Source of the DNA: Actinomycetes bacterium
GTDB taxonomy: Bacteria > Actinomycetota > Actinomycetes > Actinomycetales > Cellulomonadaceae
Direction of reading: 5' to 3'
Assembly (NCBI GenBank): GCA_023418375.1
Contig: JAEZZV010000178.1
Location: 1 to 38,938 of the forward strand
Length of the DNA: 38,938 bases
Under the pieces are notes generated by a model. That model was given only the letters and a program-made list of their open reading frames with translations. It had not been told where the DNA came from and searched no databases. Below, in pieces: positions 1 to 6,944 of this stretch (positions within the stretch are counted from its first letter, which is position 1; every line of letters begins with the position of its first letter). The translations under genes were made by a program, and so were the position numbers.

Positions 1-292
1 GCCCGGGGCCGGCCTGGTCGGCGGCCGCCGGGGCTGGCGCTGCCTCCGTCGCGGCCCGGCCGTCCGCTGACCGCTCCGCGGCGCGGTCGTCAGTGGTGGC
101 GGCGGGTCGAGGCGTCCCGTTCACCGCCTGGCCGAGGACCTCGTTGCGGCGGCGGTAGTCGGCGAAGAAGTCCCACCAGGCCGGGTCCACCGACTCCTTG
201 TCCGCGAGGTACTGCTCGTAGAGCTCGTCGACGAGCCACTCGTTGGCGCCGAACGTCGACCGGAGTGCGCCTCGATCAGCCTGCTGGGACAC
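1..292 (-). CDS. kgd: Multifunctional 2-oxoglutarate decarboxylase/dehydrogenase (E1), N-terminal fragment
   Basis: Only the first 97 codons lie in the window; the gene runs off the left edge. From a GTG start the product reads VSQQADRGALRSTFGANEWL, then VDELYEQYLADKESVDPAWW and DFFADYRRR. This is the conserved N-terminal segment of the actinobacterial 2-oxoglutarate E1/decarboxylase (Kgd/SucA family), a thiamine diphosphate enzyme of the TCA cycle. The segment is followed by an Ala/Pro-rich linker, as expected before the acyltransferase-like domain of the actinobacterial fusion form. The linker is seen directly, but the fusion itself is family knowledge because the rest is outside the window. 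The GTG is preceded by GGAAGAGG about 8 nt upstream, which supports this start. A TAGGGT box lies about 60 nt further upstream. Confidence 0.85.
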   Translation of the reverse strand, partial: MSQQADRGALRSTFGANEWLVDELYEQYLADKESVDPAWWDFFADYRRRNEVLGQAVNGTPRPAATTDDRAAERSADGRAATEAAPAPAAADQAGPG

Positions 293-352
293 GCGGGGAT
301 CGCCTCTTCCACCGTGACGAAGGCCGCGCCTGTGCGGCCCTTTCCGCCCCCC

Positions 353-358
353 ACCCTA
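353..358 (-). promoter_or_regulatory. Candidate -10 box (TAGGGT) of the kgd promoter
   Basis: TAGGGT on the minus strand fits the actinobacterial TANNNT -10 box. It lies about 60 nt before the kgd GTG. A weak -35 (GGGACC) sits 17 nt upstream. Inference from position and motif only. Confidence 0.4.
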
Positions 359-396
359 GGCCAACCCGGGCCTTTGGTCCCGGTCGCGTGCGGGTG

Positions 397-416
397 ATGG
401 GACGATCTCGTCCCAT
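397..416. promoter_or_regulatory. 20-bp palindrome upstream of kgd
   Basis: ATGGGACGA, a 2-nt spacer (TC), then TCGTCCCAT forms a perfect inverted repeat. It lies about 40 bp upstream of the candidate kgd -10 box and separate from the terminator at 448-487. It looks like a dimeric repressor or activator operator. I cannot assign a regulator. Confidence 0.45.
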
Positions 417-447
417 GGTCACCCGCCTTGGTCAGGTCCGGGTCAGA

Positions 448-487
448 ACCCGGCCAGGACCGCGCAAAGCAGGGGTCCTGGCCGGGT
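448..487 (-). terminator. Terminator hairpin of the ABC transporter operon
   Basis: ACCCGGCCAGGACC (448-461) pairs perfectly with GGTCCTGGCCGGGT (474-487) around a 12-nt loop. It begins 13 nt past the permease stop codon. There is no long U-tract, which is usual in high-GC actinobacteria. Confidence 0.75.
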
Positions 488-499
488 CAAGCGGTGCGC

Positions 500-1336
500 T
501 CAGGTGATGTCGCGACGGAACGTCGTGAAGCGCCCCACCGCGGCCAGCACCAGCCCGTAGGCGACCAGCACGACCAGGCCCTGCCAGCGCGGCAGGAGCC
601 CGCTCATCCCGGCAGCCGAGTAGAAGCTCGAGCCGGCGATGGCCTCGCCCGCGGCGCCCGGGAGGAACTTCGCGACGCCCTCGAGGGGGTCGATCATCGA
701 GAACGCGATGCGCAGCACCGGCTCGACGATCTGCGTGAAGGCCAGGATCACGACGATGCCGACGACCTGGTTCTTCAGCGCCGTCCCGAAGCCGACGCCC
801 ACGAGGGTCCACACGGCGAGCGCCACGGCGGACCAGACGGCCGCCTGGATGACCTCGCTGTCGCCGAGGAACGTGCTCTCGCCGGACGCCGCCAGCACGG
901 CGGCGCCGGGCAGGAACGTGGCCAGGACGCCCGCGAGACCGAAGAGCGCCCCGACGGGCAGGCTCGCCAGGAGCTTCGCCCCGATGACGACGTCGCGCCG
1001 GGGCTCGGCCAGCAGCGTGGGCGTGATGGTCATGTGCCGGAACTCGCCCGTCACCGACATCGCGCCGGCGATCACCGGGAAGACGTACCCCAGGGACGGC
1101 GCGAGCGTGTAGACGGCGAGGGCGATCTCGCGGGGCGGGATGGGTACGGCCGGCCCTCCGTCCGCGCCGGGGATGTTCATGCTCGCGCCCGACGGGTCGT
1201 TGGTCAGGGCGAACGCCATCACGACGGCGATGAAGCCCATGTACAGGACCATCGTCAGGAGGAGGACCCACCACAGCCGGGTCGTGACGAACTTGCGGTA
1301 CTCCGCGCGGAGGGCGGGCATCAGGGCGGTGCTCAC
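500..1336 (-). CDS. ABC-2 type transporter permease subunit
   Basis: A 278-residue polytopic membrane protein. After a short cytoplasmic N-terminus (ALRAEYRKFVTTRLWWVLL) come about six hydrophobic segments with the layout of ABC-2 family permeases. In that layout a first helix is followed by a large loop (about residues 40-85), then five closely spaced helices. The GTG start overlaps the TGA of the upstream ATPase gene (GTGA, 4 nt), so translation is coupled and the two proteins almost certainly form one exporter. The substrate cannot be read from sequence. Relatives export antibiotics, lipids or peptides. The next two genes upstream encode a two-component system, a common pairing for drug- or envelope-stress-responsive exporters, but the ABC pair also has its own promoter. 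Confidence 0.85.
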   Translation of the reverse strand: MSTALMPALRAEYRKFVTTRLWWVLLLTMVLYMGFIAVVMAFALTNDPSGASMNIPGADGGPAVPIPPREIALAVYTLAPSLGYVFPVIAGAMSVTGEFRHMTITPTLLAEPRRDVVIGAKLLASLPVGALFGLAGVLATFLPGAAVLAASGESTFLGDSEVIQAAVWSAVALAVWTLVGVGFGTALKNQVVGIVVILAFTQIVEPVLRIAFSMIDPLEGVAKFLPGAAGEAIAGSSFYSAAGMSGLLPRWQGLVVLVAYGLVLAAVGRFTTFRRDIT

Positions 1337-2295
1337 GCGGCGACCTCCCCGGCCGTCGGGGCGCCGGTATGCCCGCCGGTGAGCCGGAGGAAGACCTCTT
1401 CGAGGTTGACCTCGCCCGGGACGAGCTCGTGCACCTCGACGCCCGCGGCGAAGGCGGCCGCGCCGGCCTCGGCGGCGTCCACGTCGGCCAGGACGACGGC
1501 GCCCGGACGGCCCGGCACCTCGGTCGCACGGCCCGGCCAGCGCTCCGCCACGAGGCGTGCCAGCCCGGGGCCGTCGGGGGAGGCGAGGAGCGTCGTCCGG
1601 CGCGCCAGCCCCTCGCGGCGGGCGAGCGCCTCGAGCTCGGGCAGGGAGGAGGAGTGGACGAGCCTGCCGCCCGCGATGATGACGACGTCGTCGACGGTCT
1701 GCTGGACCTCGGAGAGCACGTGGCTCGACACGAGGACGGTGCGCTCCTCCGCGGCGAGGTAGCGCAGGAGCGAGCGGAGCCAGGCGATGCCCTCGGGGTC
1801 CAGGCCGTTGGCGGGCTCGTCCAGGAGCAGCACCTTCGGGTCGCCGAGCAGCGTCGTGGCCAGGCCCAGCCGCTGGCGCATGCCCAGCGAGAAGCCGCCG
1901 GCCCGGCGACGGGCGGCGTCGGAGAGGCCGACCAGGTCGAGCACCTCGTCGCAGCGCTTCGTGGGGACGCCGACCTGGGGGGCGAGAACCCGGAGGTGGT
2001 CGCGCGCCGTCCGACCCGGGTGGAAGCTCGATGCCTCCAGCGCGGCCCCGACGACGCGGCCCGGGCGCTCCAGGTCGTGGTAGCTCCGGCCTCCGATCGT
2101 GGCGGTCCCGGACGTCGGCACCACGAGCCCCAGCAGCATCCGCAGCGTGGTGGTCTTGCCCGCCCCGTTCGGCCCGAGGAACCCGGTGACCCGCCCGGGC
2201 CCGACCTCGAAGGAGAGGTCGTCCACCGCGTGCACCGCCCCGAAGGTCTTGGACAGGTGCTGGACACTCACCACGCCGTCGATCGACATCGTCAT
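1333..2295 (-). CDS. ABC transporter ATP-binding protein
   Basis: A 320-residue ATPase partnering the downstream permease. Visible motifs are Walker A GPNGAGKTT near residues 41-49, signature FSLGMRQRLGLA, Walker B VLLLDEP followed by ANGLDPEG, and the switch His in VSSHVLSEV. The C-terminal part (about 215-320) is the variable accessory region typical of drug/lipid exporter ATPases of the DrrA/CcmA class. I chose ATG 2295 rather than GTG 2304. A TAGGGT -10 box ends at 2303, placing the transcription start on the A of ATG 2295, so the mRNA is probably leaderless. Its stop overlaps the permease start. Confidence 0.88.
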   Translation of the reverse strand: MTMSIDGVVSVQHLSKTFGAVHAVDDLSFEVGPGRVTGFLGPNGAGKTTTLRMLLGLVVPTSGTATIGGRSYHDLERPGRVVGAALEASSFHPGRTARDHLRVLAPQVGVPTKRCDEVLDLVGLSDAARRRAGGFSLGMRQRLGLATTLLGDPKVLLLDEPANGLDPEGIAWLRSLLRYLAAEERTVLVSSHVLSEVQQTVDDVVIIAGGRLVHSSSLPELEALARREGLARRTTLLASPDGPGLARLVAERWPGRATEVPGRPGAVVLADVDAAEAGAAAFAAGVEVHELVPGEVNLEEVFLRLTGGHTGAPTAGEVAA

Positions 2296-2302
2296 ACGAG
2301 CC

Positions 2303-2332
2303 ACCCTACTTGTTCGTGTATGGCTATAACAA
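2303..2332 (-). promoter_or_regulatory. Leaderless promoter with overlapping inverted repeat for the ABC operon
   Basis: On the minus strand TTGTTA (-35, 2332-2327), an 18-bp spacer, and TAGGGT (-10, 2308-2303) precede ATG 2295 by 7 nt. Arms TTGTT (2332-2328) and AACAA (2314-2310) make an inverted repeat across the promoter, a plausible repressor site. The promoter lies between the histidine kinase stop and the ATPase, so the exporter can be expressed apart from the two-component genes. Confidence 0.55.
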
Positions 2333-2337
2333 AGGCT

Positions 2338-3432
2338 TCATTCCCCCGGTGCGGACCGGGGCCCGCCGCCGGCCGTCCCGACGCGGCCGCCGGGCAGCGT
2401 CACGCGCAGGCGGGCCCCGGTCGTCGAGTCGGCCACCGCGACCGTCCCGCCGTGCAGCTCGACCGCCCAGCGGACGATCGCCAGGCCGAGGCCGGTGCCG
2501 CCCGTGCTCGTGCGGCCGGTCTGCGCGGGCGCGTTGCCGCGCGTGAAGCGCTGGAAGATGCGCTGCCGGTCGGCGGGCGCGATGCCCGGCCCCTCGTCCA
2601 CCACGTCGATCACGGCGAAGGCGCCCACCCGGCGCGCCTCCAGCCGGACGACGCCGCCGTCGGGGGAGTGGCGGACGGCGTTGTGCAGGAGGTTCGCCAC
2701 GACCTGGTGCAGCCGCTCCGCGTCGCCCGGCAGCGTGAGGTCCGGGGGCCGGACGTCGACGGCGAACGTGACGCCCTTGGCGCCGCCCAGCGGCTCGGCC
2801 AGGGTGGCGGCCTCCTGGAGGAGGTCGGCCACGACGACGTCCGAGATCTCCAGCCCGACGGCGCCCGCCTCGATGCGCGACAGGTCGAGCAGGTAGGTGA
2901 CCAGGCGCCCGAGCCGCTCGGTCTGGTCGAGCGCCGCCTGCAGGGTGCCCGGGTCGGCCGCCACGACGCCGTCGACCATGTTCTCCAGCTGGGCCTGGAG
3001 GGCGGCGACAGGGGTGCGCAGCTCGTGCGACACGTTCGCGACCATCTCCCGGCGCAGCGTGTCCACCTGCTCGAGGTCCTGCGCCATCGTGTTGAACGCC
3101 TGCGCGAGCTGGCCCACCTCGTCGCGGCTCGTCGCGCGGACGCGACGGCTGTAGTCGCCCGACGCCATGGCCTGGGCGGCCGTGCGCATCTCGCGCAGCG
3201 GCGCGGTCATCCCGTGCGCGATGACCTGAACGGCGATGACACCGACGACGATCGCGAGCGGCAGGGTGCGGGTGGGCCCGAGGTGGTTCTGCAGGCCCAC
3301 CCAGGTGACCAGCGCAGCCAACGTCACCGTGGCCGTGACCAGCACGCCGAGCTTGATCTTGATCGAGGAGAACCGGTCGAGCGGTCGGACGTCCGGCAGG
3401 AGCCGGCGCCCGGCGTGCCGCGGCTGGTCCAC
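2338..3432 (-). CDS. Two-component sensor histidine kinase
   Basis: A 364-residue membrane sensor kinase. Two hydrophobic segments (about 28-46 and 56-73) are separated by a very short external loop, so it probably senses within the membrane. A HAMP linker follows (about 74-125). The dimerisation domain has the phospho-acceptor His136 in VSHELRTPVA. The ATPase domain shows the N box NLLHNAVRHSP, G1 DEGPGIAP and G2 GGTGLGLAIV. The GTG start directly follows the TGA of the response regulator gene with no gap (TGAGTG), so the two are co-translated. The phosphorylation partner is presumably that regulator. The stimulus is unknown. Confidence 0.92.
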   Translation of the reverse strand: MDQPRHAGRRLLPDVRPLDRFSSIKIKLGVLVTATVTLAALVTWVGLQNHLGPTRTLPLAIVVGVIAVQVIAHGMTAPLREMRTAAQAMASGDYSRRVRATSRDEVGQLAQAFNTMAQDLEQVDTLRREMVANVSHELRTPVAALQAQLENMVDGVVAADPGTLQAALDQTERLGRLVTYLLDLSRIEAGAVGLEISDVVVADLLQEAATLAEPLGGAKGVTFAVDVRPPDLTLPGDAERLHQVVANLLHNAVRHSPDGGVVRLEARRVGAFAVIDVVDEGPGIAPADRQRIFQRFTRGNAPAQTGRTSTGGTGLGLAIVRWAVELHGGTVAVADSTTGARLRVTLPGGRVGTAGGGPRSAPGE

Positions 3433-4161
3433 TCAGGTGTCCGCGGGCTCGAAGGCGTACCCGACGCCGTGCACGGTGCGGATGAGGTCCGCGCCGAGCT
3501 TGCGGCGCAGCGCCTTCACGTGGGAGTCGACGGTCCTGGTGCCGCTCGCGTCGACCCAGTCCCACACCTCCGCCAGCAGGCGCTCGCGCGTGAGCACGGT
3601 GCGCGGCGAGGACGCGAGCGTGACGAGCAGGTCGAACTCGGTCGGGGTGAGGTGGACGGGCTCGCCCGCGCGGGAGACCCTGCGCTGCGCCCGGTCGATG
3701 ACGACGTCGCCGGTCGTGATCGCCGGCGGGGCCTGGTCGGACAGCTGCGCTGCGCGCTCGACCCGGCGCAGCAGCGCCTTGCTGCGGGCGACCAGCTCGC
3801 GCATGGAGAACGGCTTGGTCATGTAGTCGTCGGCACCGACGCCGAGGCCGACCAGCATGTCCGTCTCGTCGTCGCGCGCGGTGAGCATGATGACGGGCAC
3901 CGGCCGGTCGGCCTGGATCCGCCGGCACACCTCCAGCCCGTCCATCCCAGGGAGCATGACGTCGAGCACCACGAGGTCCGGCTCCAGCGTCGCCGCGGCC
4001 TGGACGCCGGACGGGCCGTCCCCGGCCACGTCGACCTGCCATCCCTCGGCGGTGAGGCGGTGGGCGATGGCGGTGGCGATGGCGGGCTCGTCCTCGACGA
4101 CCAGGACCCGCGTCCCGCCCCCGCCGGCCCCGTGCGGCGGCTGCGCTGCTCGGCTCATCAC
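3433..4161 (-). CDS. OmpR/PhoB-family response regulator
   Basis: A 242-residue two-domain regulator. The receiver domain (about 17-130) has the acidic pocket VVEDEP, phospho-acceptor Asp67 in VVLDVMLPGMDG, Thr in MLTARD and Lys in MTKPFS. The C-terminal winged helix (about 148-240) has the recognition segment RTVDSHVKALRRKLG and the wing motif VHGVGYAFE. Start is GTG 4161 or the adjacent ATG 4158; the sequence does not decide between them. It is first in a pair with the kinase at 2338-3432. It is divergent from the CNNM genes, with about 50 bp to the promoter used by those genes. Confidence 0.92.
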   Translation of the reverse strand: MMSRAAQPPHGAGGGGTRVLVVEDEPAIATAIAHRLTAEGWQVDVAGDGPSGVQAAATLEPDLVVLDVMLPGMDGLEVCRRIQADRPVPVIMLTARDDETDMLVGLGVGADDYMTKPFSMRELVARSKALLRRVERAAQLSDQAPPAITTGDVVIDRAQRRVSRAGEPVHLTPTEFDLLVTLASSPRTVLTRERLLAEVWDWVDASGTRTVDSHVKALRRKLGADLIRTVHGVGYAFEPADT

Positions 4162-4198
4162 GCGCCTAGCGTGGCACAGGGGCCCGGGGGTGCTGGGT

Positions 4199-4204
4199 TA
4201 TGCT
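4199..4204 (+). promoter_or_regulatory. Candidate -10 box upstream of the CNNM/CorC gene pair
   Basis: TATGCT fits TANNNT. With the usual 6-7 nt spacing, transcription would begin near A4211, three bases before ATG 4214. No convincing -35 is visible. Confidence 0.45.
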
Positions 4205-4213
4205 CGCCGCATC

Positions 4214-4348
4214 ATGGACAGCTCAAGTCCGTGCCGGTGCTGGTCCGTCAGCACCGGCGCGCTCCAGGTCCTGACCCTCCCGCGGTGCACCGGTCGCACC
4301 GCCGACGGCCCGTGCGGTGGCCGATGGCGCGGTGACGCTCCGTGCTGA
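4214..4348 (+). CDS. Possible leader ORF (44 aa) in front of the CNNM gene
   Basis: An open frame begins with ATG three bases after the expected transcription start and ends at 4348. That is inside the start region of the CNNM gene, whose GTG is at 4342. The product begins MDSSSPCRCWSVSTGALQVL and is rich in Cys, Arg and Pro. A perfect 10-bp hairpin (4233-4242 with 4249-4258) lies inside it. A near-leaderless ORF overlapping the next start is the arrangement of a translation-coupling or attenuation leader peptide. Function is inference; it may simply be untranslated leader with a chance ORF. Confidence 0.35.
   Translation: MDSSSPCRCWSVSTGALQVLTLPRCTGRTADGPCGGRWRGDAPC
4233..4258 (+). promoter_or_regulatory. 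Perfect hairpin in the 5' leader of the CNNM genes
   Basis: GCCGGTGCTG, loop GTCCGT, then CAGCACCGGC forms a 10-bp stem. It lies between the candidate promoter and the GTG at 4342. It could be an attenuator or part of a larger regulatory RNA. I could not match it to the M-box or another known magnesium riboswitch. Confidence 0.5.
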
Positions 4349-5652
4349 CCGACTGGCTGCTCGTCGGCTTCGGCATCCTGCTGACGGCCGGCACCGCGGT
4401 GTTCGTCGCGGCCGAGTTCGCCCTCGTGACGCTCGACCCCGGGCTGGTGGAGCAGGACCTCGAGCGGCGGCCCGACCGGCGCGGGGCAGCCGTACGCTCC
4501 GCGGTGCGCGAGCTCTCCACCCAGCTCTCGGGCGCGCAGGTGGGCATCACGCTGACGACCATCCTGCTGGGCTACACCGCTCAGGCCGCCCTCACCCGCC
4601 TCCTCGAGGACCCCCTCGACGGCCTGCTCGGCACGGCCGCGGCCGCCGGGCTGGCCACCGTCCTCGCCATCGTCGTCGTGAACGGCTTCTCGATGCTGTT
4701 CGGCGAGCTGGTGCCCAAGAACTTCGCGCTCAGCGCGCCTCTGACGACCGCCCGCACGGTGACCCCGCTCCAGCGCGGCTTCACGACCGTGCTCCGGCCG
4801 GTCATCCACCTCCTCAACGCCAGCGCCAACGCGCTGCTGCGCCGGTTCGGCGTCGAGCCGCGCGAGGAGCTGTCCGGCGGGCGCTCGCCGCAGGAGCTCA
4901 TCGCCCTGGTCCGACGCTCGGCCGCGGCGGGCACGCTCGACGAGGGCACGGCGACGCTCCTGGCCAACTCCCTCGAGCTGGGCACCCTCACCGCCGTCGA
5001 CGTCATGACCGACCGGACCCGCATGGAGGTGGTCCGGCGCGACGACACCGCTGCCGACGTGCTCGCGCGCGCCCACGCCACCGGTCACTCGCGGTTCCCG
5101 GTGATCGGCGAGAGCCACGACGACGTCGTCGGGCTGGTCCACCTGCGCCGGGCCGTGGCCGTGCCCTGGGAACGCCGCGGCGAGGTGCCGGCGGCGGCCC
5201 TGATGGACCCGGTGCCGCGGGTCCCCGAGACGGTCCCGCTCGGCCCGCTCCTCGTGGAGCTGCGCGAGCACCTGCAGATGGCCGTCGTCGTGGACGAGTA
5301 CGGCGGGACGGCCGGGGTGGTGACGCTGGAGGACGTCATCGAGGAGCTGGTCGGTGACGTCGCCGACGAGCACGACCCGCGGGCGACCGGGGCACGCCGG
5401 GTGGGGGAGCGGGCGTGGAGCGTGCCCGGGCTGCTGCGGCCGGACGAGCTGACCGAGCAGACGGGGCTCGTCGTGCCCGAGGACGGCGCCTTCGAGACCC
5501 TCGGGGGCCTCGTGATGGCCGTCCTGGGGCGGATCCCCGTGACGGGTGACCGGGTGGAGGTGCCCGGCGTCGTGCTGCGCGTCGAGGCCATGGACGGGCG
5601 CCGGGTGGACCGGCTGCGCGTCATGGCGGCGGAGGACGGTGGTCCCGCGTGA
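4342..5652 (+). CDS. CNNM/CorC-family membrane protein (DUF21-CBS-CorC_HlyC), first of a pair
   Basis: A 436-residue protein with the standard architecture. A DUF21 transmembrane domain covers about 1-190, starting with helix LLVGFGILLTAGTAVFVAAE. The motif AAEFALV and the Lys-Asn pair in LVPKNFALS are typical. A CBS pair lies at about 205-335, with hallmark VVVDEYGGTAGVVTLEDVIE. A CorC_HlyC domain lies at about 350-436. Members are called hemolysin-like proteins, but the characterised ones move magnesium or other divalent cations. The GTG start at 4342 fits the DUF21 N-terminus. It overlaps the next gene by GTGA, and the two products probably form a heteromer or operate together. Confidence 0.9.
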   Translation: MLTDWLLVGFGILLTAGTAVFVAAEFALVTLDPGLVEQDLERRPDRRGAAVRSAVRELSTQLSGAQVGITLTTILLGYTAQAALTRLLEDPLDGLLGTAAAAGLATVLAIVVVNGFSMLFGELVPKNFALSAPLTTARTVTPLQRGFTTVLRPVIHLLNASANALLRRFGVEPREELSGGRSPQELIALVRRSAAAGTLDEGTATLLANSLELGTLTAVDVMTDRTRMEVVRRDDTAADVLARAHATGHSRFPVIGESHDDVVGLVHLRRAVAVPWERRGEVPAAALMDPVPRVPETVPLGPLLVELREHLQMAVVVDEYGGTAGVVTLEDVIEELVGDVADEHDPRATGARRVGERAWSVPGLLRPDELTEQTGLVVPEDGAFETLGGLVMAVLGRIPVTGDRVEVPGVVLRVEAMDGRRVDRLRVMAAEDGGPA

Positions 5653-6719
5653 GCCCGGCCCTCGGCATCGCGATCGCTCTCGCCCTCCTCGCCGCGAACG
5701 CGTTCTTCGTCGGTGCGGAGTTCGCCGTCGTCTCGGCCCGGCGCAGCGCGATCGAGCCGCTGGCCGCGGCGGGGTCGAGCCGGGCGCGGACGGCGCTGTG
5801 GGCGATGGAGAACGTCTCGCTCATGCTGGCGTGCGCGCAGCTCGGCATCACGCTGGCGTCCGTGTCGCTCGGCGCCGTCGCCGAACCCGCCCTGGCGCAC
5901 CTCCTTGAGGAGCCGCTCGCGGCGCTCGGGCTGGGTGAGGCGGCCGTGCACCCCGTCGCGGTGGCCATCGCCCTGGCGGTCGTCGTGTACCTGCACGTGG
6001 TGCTCGGGGAGATGGTGCCGAAGAACCTCGCGGTCGCCGGGCCGGACCGCGCGGCGCTGTGGTTCGCGCCGCCGTTGGTGTGGGTGGCGCGCGCCGTCCG
6101 CCCGCTGATCGGCGCGCTGAACTGGCTCGCCAACCACCTGGTGCGCCTGGCAGGGGTGGAGCCGAAGGACGAGGTGGTCTCCGCGTTCACGGCGGAGGAG
6201 GTCCAGTCGATCGTGGCCCGGTCGCAGGCCGAGGGCCTCCTGCGCGACGAGCAGGGCCTCCTCGCCGGCGCGATCGAGTTCTCCGACCGGACGGCGGGCG
6301 ACGTCATGGTGCCGGTCGACCGGCTCGTCGCGGTGGGCCCAGGGTGCACGGTGGACGACGTCGAGCGGTCGGTCGCGCGGACCGGGTTCTCCCGGTTCCC
6401 CGTCACGGACGCCGACGGCGTGCCCGTCGGCTACCTGCACGTGAAGGACGTGCTGTGGGCCGGGCCGGCGGACCGGGACCGGCCCGTGCCGGCGTGGCGC
6501 GTGCGCCCTCTCGCGCAGGTCGCCCCGGGCGACGAGGTGGAGGAGGCGCTCGCAGCGATGCAGCGCACGGGCGTGCACCTGGCCCGGGTGACCGTGCCCG
6601 CGGACGACGCCGGGCCCGAGGACGCGCCGGGCCGGGTCGTCGGTGTGGTGTTCCTCGAGGACATCCTCGAGGAGCTCGTGGGCGAGGTCCGGGACGCGAT
6701 GCAGCGTCGCCAGCCGTGA
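5649..6719 (+). CDS. CNNM/CorC-family membrane protein, second of a pair (no CorC_HlyC domain)
   Basis: A 356-residue paralogue of the preceding gene. The DUF21 domain covers about 1-185 (FFVGAEFAVVSARRS, EMVPKNLAVAGP). The CBS pair covers about 200-345 (SRFPVTDADGVPVGYLHVKD and VVGVVFLEDILEELVGEV). It stops after the CBS region, so the C-terminal CorC_HlyC domain present in its partner is absent. Tandem pairs with one long and one short member are common in actinobacteria. Its GTG is embedded in the upstream stop (GTGA). The role is presumably divalent cation handling at the cytoplasmic membrane, from family knowledge. Confidence 0.88.
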   Translation: MSPALGIAIALALLAANAFFVGAEFAVVSARRSAIEPLAAAGSSRARTALWAMENVSLMLACAQLGITLASVSLGAVAEPALAHLLEEPLAALGLGEAAVHPVAVAIALAVVVYLHVVLGEMVPKNLAVAGPDRAALWFAPPLVWVARAVRPLIGALNWLANHLVRLAGVEPKDEVVSAFTAEEVQSIVARSQAEGLLRDEQGLLAGAIEFSDRTAGDVMVPVDRLVAVGPGCTVDDVERSVARTGFSRFPVTDADGVPVGYLHVKDVLWAGPADRDRPVPAWRVRPLAQVAPGDEVEEALAAMQRTGVHLARVTVPADDAGPEDAPGRVVGVVFLEDILEELVGEVRDAMQRRQP

Positions 6720-6752
6720 CGGGCGACGTCGCCGCCGCGCACGGCGGGTGCC

Positions 6753-6787
6753 GGTTGTGAACAACCGATGCCGCACGGTTGAACAAC
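6753..6787. promoter_or_regulatory. Two related palindromes upstream of the VanY-like gene
   Basis: GGTTGT-GA-ACAACC (6753-6766) and GTTG-AA-CAAC (6778-6787) both contain the core GAACAAC. They lie 40-75 bp upstream of the predicted -35 and beyond the stop of the CNNM gene. They look like a pair of operator sites for one regulator, which I cannot identify. Confidence 0.4.
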
Positions 6788-6828
6788 GCGGGTGTGACGA
6801 TCCTCTCCCGATCGGTGACCTCGGGGCC

Positions 6829-6858
6829 TTGGATCAGGCCCGCGACACCCGTTACTGT
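6829..6858 (+). promoter_or_regulatory. Promoter of the VanY-like peptidase gene
   Basis: TTGGAT (-35, 6829-6834), an 18-bp spacer and TACTGT (-10, 6853-6858) predict a start near 6865 and an 80-nt leader. This is the best promoter match in the 225-bp gap after the CNNM genes. Confidence 0.5.
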
Positions 6859-6944
6859 TCCGTTACCACCTCGACGACGGGTCCCTGGGCGTTCGCGTGC
6901 CTGGGACCTGGGCCTGGTGGCTCGTGAGTGCACACGGAGGTCTT

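Noticed and set aside
1369..4335. Very long plus-strand open frame (988 codons) opposite the ABC and two-component genes
   Set aside because: It is the antisense shadow of genes with clear motifs. Its product is Arg/His/Asp/Gly-rich low complexity, which is a high-GC artefact.
4162..4341. M-box magnesium riboswitch before the CNNM genes
   Set aside because: The conserved M-box core blocks are not present; only a hairpin and a short ORF are visible.
6720..6944. ydaO (cyclic di-AMP) riboswitch before the VanY-like gene
   Set aside because: Actinobacterial cell-wall hydrolase genes often carry one, so I looked for its conserved blocks and did not find them.
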